The position numbers and the translations under genes are program-made. Source: Lineus longissimus (Eukaryota > Nemertea > Pilidiophora > Heteronemertea > Lineidae). Taken from it: a stretch of DNA of 64,000 nucleotides. The notes below the pieces were generated by a model that saw only the letters and a program-made list of their open reading frames with translations, had not been told where the DNA came from and did not search any database. This document shows positions 35,300 through 45,128 of this stretch, piece by piece (position 1 is the stretch's first letter; the number at the start of each line of letters is the position of its first letter). The stretch is taken from assembly GCF_910592395.1 (NCBI RefSeq), contig NC_088309.1:17796599-17860598 (forward strand). The letters run 5' to 3'.

Positions 35300-36125
35300 A
35301 ATCATGATCGTCCCTGCTCACAATCATGGTCCATACTGGATCACAATCACAGTCGTCCTTGCTAGCAATCATAGTCGTCCCTGTTCGCAATCGTGGTCAT
35401 CTGCTCCAAATCATGGTCGTCTGCTGACAATCATGGTCATCTGCTCCAAATCATGTTCGTCTGTAGACAATCCTGGTAGTCTGCTCCAAATCATGTTCGT
35501 CTGTAGAAAATCATGGTCTTCTCCTCCCAACAATTGTTGTCTGTTGACAATCATGGTCGTCTGCTGACAATCATGGTCGTCTGCTCCAAATCATGTTCGT
35601 CTGTAGACAATACTGGTAGTCTGCTCCAAATCATGGTCGCCTACTGACAATCATGGTCATCTGCTCCAAATCATGTTCGTCTGTAGACAATCCTGGTCGT
35701 CTGCTCCCAAAATTGTCGTCTGCTGACAATCATGATCATCTGCTCCAAATCATGGTCGCCTGTTGACAATCATATCCATCTTCTCCAAATCATGTTCGTC
35801 TGGATGACAATCATAATCTTCTGCTCCCAACAGATGTCTTTTGCTGACAATCATGGTTATCTGCTCCAAATCATGGTCGTCTGCTGACAATCATAGTGTT
35901 CTGCTCCCAACAATTGTCGTCTGCCGACATTCATGGTCATCTGCTCCAAATCACGGTCCTCTACTGACAATCATGGTCATCTGCTCCAAATCATGTTCTG
36001 TAGGCAATCATGGTCTTCTGCTCCTGCTGACAATTATAGTCGCCTGCCTCTTTGCTCCAAATCATGGTCGTATGCTGACAATCATAGTCGCCTGCTCGCA
36101 ATCATAACCGTCCGCTCACAATCAT
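35300..36125 (+). repeat. 20-bp minisatellite, about 40 units
   Basis: Units of about 20 bp alternate between 'ctgctgacaatcatggtcgt' and 'ctgctccaaatcatggtcgt', giving a 40-bp dimeric period, with variants 'ctgtagacaatcctggtag' and 'ctgctcccaacaattgtcgt'. It ends about 340 bp upstream of the first recognised exon of the neuroligin-like gene and may lie in its 5' intron. Open frames here (SKSWSSADNH-type peptides) are repeat artefacts. Confidence 0.9.
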
Positions 36126-36463
36126 TTTCTTTCGGTCACACTTATGGTAGTAAGCTGACAATATCGACAGGCTCTGTTTACAAGAATAGTCCTCTACTCA
36201 CTCTCACAGTAGAGAAGATGCTCACCAAAACGACTCCGATTTCAGTTTTGAGGCCATTATTAATTACAGTCGTCGTCGAATCAAAATCCTGCTGGTGTTA
36301 ACCCCTGATGGTGATAGGTCATCGATTCGATGGCCAGACTGTGTTGTTTACAAGCACGTTGCGTGGTCAGGGACGACATATATTTTGGCCCTGAAGAGAG
36401 AATCCCTATGTTCTTGCCCTTCTCTAGCAATTCAGGCGTGGCCAATATGTTTCCAATTTCCAG

Positions 36464-39400
36464 GCATTTCTGAGACCTGCTGTTGTCTTATTGGTTCTGA
36501 TAAGCCACGTGACTCCTCAATCTCAGCCAATTGCGGTGAAGACCAAGTATGGAATGCTGCTCGGAACTAGAGAAACAAAAGATTACAGACTAGGTGAGAT
36601 AAAACCAATATCATTTCTGATTAGGTGGTCATCCATGCATTAGCGAATTATCAAAATATGAATTTATCAAAATATAATAAAGATCCAGTGGTCATTTAGA
36701 ACCGGCCGAGTATTGCGCGTCCGCATGGTCATCATTTAAAGAAAAAGAGATCCCAATACTGGCTGCGAATTAAAGGTACAATCAAGAAATGCTAATAACA
36801 ATGCTGATTTTGAACGACCCGGCCAAAGTTCTAAGGCCAGAAAATCTTCCATTGATTCATCTCCGCAATTTTATGTATTCTGCTGGTAGTTTATCAGGTG
36901 TGCTGGCATCTGCGTAACATTTCATCTTTGACATTTTTCGTTATTATTAATAAAGGACAGCAGATTACTACTGTTGATACATACTTGAGTATACCATTTG
37001 CCAAGCCACCTATCGGATCTTTACGATTTAAGGTGAGAACAATGCACTCGCCCGTTTAGTGACGAATTGTGCTTTTAAGACTAGTCCGGTCCAAAAGCGT
37101 TGACGAATGCAAGGTCGTGCCAACGGGCAGGCGATGTGCAACTATTATCCGTAAACGTAGAGCAGTTTCGTAGCTCATCATTTCGATTCAATACTGGTCC
37201 TATCACTTAGGTATGAGAAAAGTTGGCTTAGACATAAATGATATAGGACATCATGATACAGGTTTGGCGTTGATTTTTTCATAACTTATTTTTACTCGAT
37301 GATTTATCTCAGTCACTTGTCCGCAGGAACCTCAACCTATTGACAAATGGCATGGTATGCGTTTGGCAAGAAAAAGGGCACCAGTCTGTCCCCAGTCCAT
37401 GGGCTTCCCGCAGACTGTAGTAACTCTTCCCTACAACGTTACCATAGACGAAGATTGTTTGTTTCTGAACATCTACTCGCCAGTAAAGGTGAGACCTGCG
37501 TGGTAACGAGTTCCCCGCCGACAATGGCCCGAGGGAATAAGCGACGTTACTTGAAAAGTAGGCTTCAGGAAAAACCCCGGCCCGTCTGCCTTCTAGCGTT
37601 CCCCATGCAGTTAGGACGAACACACAGCATGAAGCTAAAAGCAAATTCATCATTGCAACATGTACCGGTAGTCTATTGAGTAGCAACCGATGTAATATTT
37701 ACTGATCGAGTAAAGGGAAGGGCACGTGTATGGAGAAGGAGGATGTCATAATTATTTTTCGCGGACGTTTTCATGTACATGTACCTCTACATTTTTGTAA
37801 TGGAGAGGTTGATATTTTGATCCGAGAACTAGAAGGATGTGATTCTTATCTAGTTGACGTCATCAAGTCAAGTTGATTATTCTAAATGGATAATTTATAC
37901 TTGTTTCTAGGCATACAAGACATTTTCAGTCAAAGACACACTGTTACATTGCATTTCTTACAACCGTCGCCAAAATGCCAACACGTTCTCGTTCTCGGAT
38001 CAAAATCTAAACCCCTCTAATTTCGATCACAGATGACGAACAGTGCTGACGTGTTCCCGGTTCTCGTCTACATCCACGACGGAGACTTTGTCAGCGGATC
38101 AGGTGTCTACTTTGATGGCAGGATGCTGGCCCGGTTCGGCGTGGTGGTTGTCACATTCAACCACAGGCTTGGAGCCCTTGGTAAGGTTAAGGGCAAACAA
38201 CGACAAAAGGTGTCGGACTCGCACACGATTGAGCGACTAAGTTACCGACGTCAATCGAAGCATGTGGTTGAATAGATACGTCAGTTTATTCGCAAACTTG
38301 CTTCAGGCCAATGGTTGATAAAGCTGGGCCGTGTTTGAAGATAAAAACCGGTTGATTTGAGCGACCACATAATTGGACTTCTTGGGTGTTGCTTTTTGAA
38401 CCTTTGATCCTCAAGCATATAGCTATTTTTCTGTTTTTAGCGTTTTTTCAGCAAAGGCAGCCAAAAAACTCATCAAAGGGGGATAGAAAGAGGGGCTGTC
38501 CAAGGTCTGACATTCAAATGTGCAGTGGTTAGAGGGGAAAATGACTTCAACAGCTAGTGATTGTCGTTGTACTGTTAACTGTTGTATAGTTTTGTCAGAA
38601 ACATCTTCCTGTTTTAACTACTTTCCAGGTTTTCTAAGCAATGGTGGCCAAGAACTGAAGGGAAACTATGGGTTGATGGACCAGGTTATGGCGCTGAGAT
38701 GGATAAAAGACAACATTGCCTCATTTAGAGGAGACCCTGAACAAGTGACTGTGTTTGGGACAGGATCGGGTGCTGTCAGTATAGGCTTGCTAATGATGTC
38801 AAGGATAATATCCAAAGGTACAGATAAGTTAGTAAACTTTTTTGTAATTATGTTAAAAGACAAACACATGGACACAATGAGCACAATGTGTAATCTCATT
38901 CAGGATGGAATTTGTTTCTGTATCAGGGCATGTGTGGCTCGGTCGACCGTAAAGGTAACATTGATTATATCAAGTACCGTTGTGTAGATTAGAACTGGTT
39001 ATATTTACAAACCAAATTTCCTTTCCATTCGCAGACCTCTTCAGTCGTGTGATAATCAGCAGTGGGCCGGTCACCACGCCAATGTCCGTCCTGGTCAACT
39101 CTTCAGTGGCCGCAAAACAGTTCCAAAATGTTGTCAGAAATCTTAAATGTCCTGGTACCAAAATGACAGACTGGGTGAGATGTATTAAGGCAGTGGAACC
39201 AGAATCCCTTGTTAATACTTCAGGGGTAAGATGTAGATGTATATTTATAATGTCATGACTGATACCTCATGCGGTTGGTGACCGAGGACGACGAGGCATC
39301 CTGGGACAAGTATCTCACGACGCCTCGCCCTTGCCGGTGGAATTAAACTCTTCTACATAAAAAGGACCAATACCATTGATTGTGATACGTGAATGGTATA

Positions 39401-42400
39401 CATGTACTTTCAAAAGAAGGTCAGCCTTCGTATGCATGGACTACTTTTGCTTCTTCTTCCTTCATGTAAAGTGCAATACGACACTTCAGAACTTTTGTCC
39501 CGGAGGTGACGATGGTACGGTTTGCGCATAATTGACAAATTAGCTAACAGAGCCAGAAATTGACGTATCATGCATAATCAGATGATTTACGTCATTTACT
39601 GACTCTGTTTGCTAATGGGTCAGTTTAATGCGCAAATCATACCATCGTCACCACCTCCCGGACAAAAGTTCTGAAGTGTCGTACACGTCCGTGGGGTATT
39701 GCCGCACTATTTACAAATGTACATGGTGCGACCTGCCATTCTCTGAAAGGCTTCACCGCAGGTTCGCAAAATGGCAAAGCGGTTACTGAGATGTTTGCAT
39801 GTGTCTCAGTAATACAGGATTTTGTGCTGGGGCATGGATGACGACCTCACACATAATATGATAAAAATGAGAGTTAATACGTCATGCGATTTTTTTAACT
39901 TTAATTTCCAGCTGAGTTTCAAACCAACAATAGATGGCAGTATAATAGACCAGCCAATCCACAAGCTTCTCGAGCAAGGTTTTGCTGACCCAGTGCCAAC
40001 GATGATAGGTTTTGTAGAAGATGAAGCGATGAGGGGTATTGCTTTACACGAACTTGCAATGAACAGTAAGTTACTGAAAGGATAATCCTTCGATGAATGA
40101 TGGCGCAAAAAATTGAATGATTGCAGGTAGATGGGCAATTCGATCCAGCATGAGAACACCGTTCCTGTTTGCTTGTATCTGGAAAATAGAAATGCAGGTA
40201 TAAACGATACCGCCAGTGCAGATATCATGCATGCAAATTTGCTGTAATTTGGTGTCTGTAAGTACAACGACAATGTTGTGAACTGAACAATTACAAATTT
40301 TAAATTTGTAATGAACGGCGTAGGCCTTTATCAAAGGACTGTGAGTCCGTTGGGCAACCCATTCGTCACTGCCTTCTGCAGAAATGTCTGCCTCCCGGCC
40401 GCGCCTAGTATCTGATTTGGCCAAACGATCGGTCACAAGCGGTTGCAGGTGGTTGAGGAGCATAGAACAACAACATAATGATGCCCAATCTCCTAGCTTC
40501 GCCGTTGGTAACGGTTGCTTGATGGTAGCACTGTTTACTGGCGTGCATCTGGCCTCTTCCGGTTGGTCACTTCCGCGAAGCAAATGGAAGCAAGTCCTCT
40601 CGTTGGAAGATTGAATGACGCCGGGTTTTACCGTTGGAATAGCGTCATGCTTACATTCAACAACACACCGTTTGAATACAACAGTTGCAAAAAACAATCC
40701 TTTTTTTAATGACTCACTGAGTTTGTAGTTCTGATCTGCTCTACTGTTGCTGGCTGCAGGTAAAATGTTGCCAATATTGTTTTCCAGATAATAACCAAAC
40801 ACACGACGAAGGCCTTCAACGCCTAATACAAAGCGAATCGACGACTCTAAACCTTCCTACTGGTCTAGGGGAACTTGTATATCACGAGTATGGCTACAGT
40901 GACAAGGAGGGTCAAAATGCTGTCACAAGCAGAAATGTTCTGTCCAAGGTAATCGCAAGCAGGAATATGATACTGCCAATTTTCATTATCAATAGTCACC
41001 CGATTCCCGGTGTCAGGAAGTTGCTTAACTGTCCCAGCGCAACGCTACGGAATCGTTGCTGTGAACATGATAACGCTATACGCATTTTGAAAGTTGCCTT
41101 GATTTTCTCTCCTCTGATCGGTGATATCAGTACTCTCTTATGGGCGGTTATTACCGCAAATAAAGACAAACCAAAGCAAAGACACTTGTGTAGCATATCA
41201 AGGACACGTAGATTGATACTCCTATGTGTGCCACATCAAAGACATCTGGACCATACACCACATCAAAGATAACGATGCGAAGTCAACAGGCGGCGCCACC
41301 GTCTTGGGAAAAGTAAAAACGATTTCGACAACTATAGGTTTTTGTTGATATAAGCGACTATGTTTATTTTTATAATCATTTTTTTCTCGCAGTGAAATTT
41401 TTATTAATTGATTCAACTTCAATAAGTTAAATGAGAAGAAAAATAAATATCTCGACTTGAAAAAAAAATTTAATTTCAATTTTTTTTTCTTGACTTGAAA
41501 AAAAATATCTTGACTAGAAAAAAATAATTTCGACTAGAAAAAAAATCATTTCGACTTTTTGAAGCAAACGGCTTGCCATAGGAGAGAGGTGGCAAATAAC
41601 AACAACGTCAACAGGCATACGGCCGCCAGCAATCTACAGTGGCGCCGCCTGTTGACTTCGCATCGTTATCTTTGATGTGGTGTATGGTCCAGATGTCTTT
41701 GATGTGGCACACATAGGAGTATCAATCTACGTGTCCTTGATATGCTACACAAGTGTCTTTGCTTTGGTTTGTCTTTATTTGCGGTAATAACCGCCCATAC
41801 TCTCTTCAATACTTGCCTAATACATGTATGTAAGTTAAAGTGCCCCAGTATAACTAGCCCCTACAGTGTTGAAAAGAGCTGAGCTATGATATACCGGTGT
41901 ACAATATATTGCACCACTTTCTTACTTGATTTATGCTATGTATCCGCAAAGTATTATTTGCATCCTCTACTGTTGTCCTCCCAATTAAAGACACCAGCCG
42001 AGGCAGTATAAACTATGGTGATTATTCTGTCTAATAGTGGCGTCGTGGGCATCATACATGACATTGAGATACTGAATAATTACCCTAATTCTTTTCTCCA
42101 ATGTCCAGTTGATGACAGACAGACTCTACTCCGCTCCGACCATCGAAATGGCCAACCAGCTTGCAAAGCAGAACGCCCCAGTCTTCCTGTACGATTTCCA
42201 TCACCACTTCCCCCTGAAGTCCCCGGCCCTGGAAGACATCAGTTGGCTTTGCGGATATAGCTACCATGGAGTGGATCTGCCCTATATATTTGGGGCACCA
42301 TACCTTGGCGAACCCCAGGCTTATGACTGGCACCGGGGGATCTACGGCAGCGAAGAGAGGTTCTTCAGTAAATCTGTTATGAGGCTGTGGATGAACTTTG

Positions 42401-42999
42401 TAAAAAGAGGGTAAGAGAAGAACCTTCAAACTGGTAACCGTCACTTTGAAGAATATGAAAGGTGGCGCCTCTATGTGCTGTTCAGGAGATGTGATGATAT
42501 CACTATCGGAAGAATATCGAGAATTTCTACTCGAGGAAGTCATCGACTGACTCTCTGCCTTGTTCAGTAATTCATTCTTTGCCGTTACGTCATAAAATTC
42601 CTGACACACGTCATATCCTACTGTACGATTGCATCTTTGTTTTTCAGCGACCCGTCTGATGGCGTCGGTGTCCTTCGACCAATCAAATGGAACCAGTTCC
42701 GGTCAAACGCAACCTCATTCCTTCACATCCGACAAGATGGCATCACCATGAAGACCAATCTCCGGAGCCGCGAGATGGCATTTTGGAATACCATTCTTCC
42801 CAACCTTGAAAACAAAACTCCACCATCGATTTCGACTCCTACCACAGACTGCCCCGGGTCTTTCTACACAGAAATGAGCATTCTGGCTGCTGTATCTACC
42901 ATATTGTTTCTGCTGTTCTTGATTTTGGCGGTGTGTCTGGCATGTCGACCCCGTCATCAGGTCAAAGACGCGTCACTGATAGAATGTCGTGAACGCTGA
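36464..42999 (+). CDS. neuroligin-like, catalytically dead cholinesterase-domain membrane protein
   Basis: Ten exons join in frame: 36464-36593, 36956-37032, 37327-37488, 38033-38180, 38629-38817, 39035-39225, 39912-40065, 40788-40948, 42109-42410, 42648-42999 (621 codons plus stop). The start codon lies on an unidentified upstream exon. Order: a hydrophobic signal ([11 protein letters not shown]), [41 protein letters not shown], an altered oxyanion loop [10 protein letters not shown], the nucleophile elbow FGTGSGA in place of FGESAGA, Glu in VEDEA, His in [20 protein letters not shown], a transmembrane helix ([20 protein letters not shown]) and a 19-residue tail. The missing Ser with retained Glu and His matches cholinesterase-like adhesion molecules such as neuroligins, which bind partners in trans. 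The cytoplasmic tail is far shorter than vertebrate neuroligin tails. A gliotactin- or neurotactin-like role is possible. Confidence 0.88.
39479..39681. mobile_element. 203-bp palindromic MITE in a neuroligin-like intron
   Basis: The termini CGACACTTCAGAACTTTTGT and its complement are flanked by TA at 39477-39478 and 39682-39683. Pairing runs through 'ggtgacgatggta' and 'gcgcataattgac' to near the centre (tgacgtatcatgcataatc). It lies between the exons ending 39225 and starting 39912. No coding capacity. Confidence 0.85.
40120..40335 (+). repeat. interspersed repeat, related to 34720-34940
   Basis: Shares 'gaaaatagaaatgcag', 'ccagtgcagatatcatgc' and 'acggcgtaggcctttat' with 34720-34940. Diverged; element class unknown. 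It lies in a neuroligin-like intron. Confidence 0.5.
41140..41798. mobile_element. 659-bp TIR element with 8-bp target duplication, intronic
   Basis: ATGGGCGGTTATTACCGCAA at the left end is mirrored exactly at the right end, and the inverted repeats extend about 160 bp through 'cacatcaaagacatctggac' to 'gtcaacaggcggcgccacc'. An identical 8-bp ACTCTCTT lies at 41132-41139 and 41799-41806. The AT-rich middle holds 'gactagaaaaaaa' repeats and no ORF. An 8-bp duplication is usual for hAT-type elements (also Merlin), but the termini do not settle the family. It sits in the intron between the exons ending 40948 and starting 42109. Confidence 0.9.
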
Positions 43000-43248
43000 T
43001 CATATATACGTATGACTGCATGTGCATTGACTATAGAGAGGATGAGATTTCTGAACACGAAGTTGCAACGCGTCCTTGTAGAAACAAACTTAAATCTTTT
43101 AAGTCATAGCATTTACTTTAGCTTTACGTATACATTCACAAATAAGTTCTTGAATCTCAACCTGACTAATATATCTCGACTTGAAGCGTGCTCACCATAA
43201 AAAGAACACTGGCAAGAAGAAAAGAGCCCGCCAGTGAATCTTTCAACA

Positions 43249-43254
43249 AATAAA
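43249..43254 (+). terminator. polyadenylation signal of the neuroligin-like gene
   Basis: AATAAA 250 bp after the TGA stop, followed by AT-rich sequence. A second candidate 'aaaataaag' lies near 43515. Confidence 0.5.
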
Positions 43255-43891
43255 GTGAAAATAGTGTTTCTGTCTTAAAGCACGAAAAAATTGTCAGTTT
43301 TATACATGTAGTCAAATGAAAATAGTTCTTCTGATGTCTGCTCACTCCATGAATTGGTGAAGAATTAGCAGACGATGTGAGGATTAATGAGATTTTTCTC
43401 AGTGAGATGCTCCCGTAGTTGATGGAGACTTTGACGTCATGAGGCACGTTGCTCATCCTCGTTCCCCGTGTTAATCTTTTTTAGACTGATGATTTGTGGT
43501 GTGTCATTCCGCAAAAATAAAGAAAATTTCAATAACAGTGCTGACCATCCATTTATAATTCTGTGATCTATGATCCGAGATGACGTACGTGCCTTCTCAA
43601 AGAAATTGATGCCGGTAATATTGCAGTGCCAGCGATCCAATAAACGGACACTAAATACACGTACATAGGGTATGCGAATTGTCTTGCTAGACTTGTAAAG
43701 TTTTGCATATCATTTTAAAACGCATTTTTTCGGAAAATGTCCGAGTGAGCATAGATCAATTGCAAGCAAATGGTGGCTGGGAAAGGACATCACATGATTA
43801 TTTCTTTTTTACATGGAAAAATCCTGAAATATTTCGATCGATGGAGTTCATCTCGTTCGATCGAGACATTAACTCGGGCGATCGAAACGTA

Positions 43892-43976
43892 GGGAGTTTT
43901 CGCAAAACGCCCTAAACGCCAGCGCGAACGCCTCTCCCATTATTGTTCGACCTCCCGATCGATGTCGAAAACTCGC
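43892..43976. mobile_element. internally deleted family-C palindromic MITE
   Basis: Begins GGGAGTTTTCGCAAA after TA (43890-43891), contains 'gcgaacgcctctcccattat' and 'gttcgac', and ends 'cgaaaactcgc' before TA (43977-43978). About 85 bp against 119-127 bp for fuller copies. The flanks carry unusual 'cgatcga' clusters. Confidence 0.65.
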
Positions 43977-44446
43977 TATTAGTTCGGGCGATCGAGATGC
44001 CGTTCCCAGCCACCGTACAATCAGCACAAACCCTATTAATACTGTTTTCATTCACAGAAACTCTTTATACATATATTTAAAGAAAAACGTCACTGAACTT
44101 TTGAAGCAGCAAGGCTATTTTTGTAAACCCCTGTACCTGTATAAGCGAGGCGTCCTGTGATATCATCTTCTCATAATTCTTTTTAAAATCCCACCCCACG
44201 ACAAATGTGTTGATCCAGCCCGGGAGATCTATACAGCATCTTTTTAAGTCGTTATGGTGCCACTGGGGACGTGGTCGCTGCCTGCCTCCGCAGTTGCTTT
44301 ATATATCGTATTTGCATTATGTAAGTAAGAAGCTTATTCAGAGAGAATTCGAATGAAGGATGTCGTCGAAGGTAAGCAGCAACTTTCTCACGTTGAGTTC
44401 ATTTCTGTAGATGGTTCGCTGTCACGTTTCGATCTTTACTTCCCAT

Positions 44447-44684
44447 TCACTATAAGGAATAATGGTTTTTGGGCGCTTGAAAAAACGGGCCAACAGAGAT
44501 AGATGCACCCCATAGAGGTTTTTCGGTAAATTGAAAAACTTCTATCGGTTTTTGAGAATCTGAAAAACCACCAAGCGATATTCACTTTGCTAAAAAAACC
44601 TATATGGGGTGCAAACTTGTTTTGGCTGAAAAACTTTTGTAGGTTATTCAAACGCCCAAAAGCATTTATTTCTGAGAGAGCAGG
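44447..44684. mobile_element. family-D MITE
   Basis: Inverted ends 'aatggtttttgggcgcttga' and 'ttcaaacgcccaaaagcatt'. The interior has 'gcaccccatagaggtttttc' mirrored by 'aacctatatggggtgc'. Outer boundaries are approximate. Related to 44941-45092. Confidence 0.65.
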
Positions 44685-44940
44685 GATGTCCTATTGTCAA
44701 AACGTTCATTCGATTTTCCTCGTTTATTCTAATATCACTGCTTGTGAAATCACCTAAGCCACATTTTGTATCTAAAAAAGTGCAAAATGCTATACGCTAA
44801 TGCATAGTTTGAGAAAGTCCTTCTTATTAGACTTCAAAATTTTCAATTTGAAATCAAATGTAAAAAAATGACGCCTACCTCTGAAATATCATTCAGACCA
44901 GAAGCAAATGATTCCCTTCGGGCAACGTCGACATACAGTA

Positions 44941-45092
44941 CACTTTTAGAAATAAAGGTTAAGTTTTTCTACCAACACAAATATGGACCCGCAGAGGTTT
45001 TTCAGCGAAATGAAAACCTTATTAGAGTTTTGTTTTGGTCAAAAAACAATAAAGGCTTTTCAAAAGCTCAAAAACCTTTATTTCAAAGAGTG
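44941..45092. mobile_element. family-D MITE, TA-flanked, just upstream of the P450 start
   Basis: Begins CACTTTTAGAAATAAAGGTT and ends AACCTTTATTTCAAAGAGTG, flanked by TA on both sides (44939-44940, 45093-45094). 152 bp. It ends only 36 bp before the P450 initiator ATG, so it lies in the promoter or 5' leader of that gene. Confidence 0.8.
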
Positions 45093-45128
45093 TAGGAGAG
45101 CCTTTCCCTGACAGCGGCGCCGGTCAGG

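Larger units (their letters stand above)
43000..45128. other. intergenic region between neuroligin-like and P450 genes
   Basis: A polyadenylation signal for the upstream gene (43249) and three MITE copies (43892-43976, 44447-44684, 44941-45092) account for much of it. I see no additional coding exon. Confidence 0.5.

Noticed and set aside
35226-36301. ORFs with SKSWSSADNH-type repeats
   Set aside because: Pure by-products of the 20-bp minisatellite.
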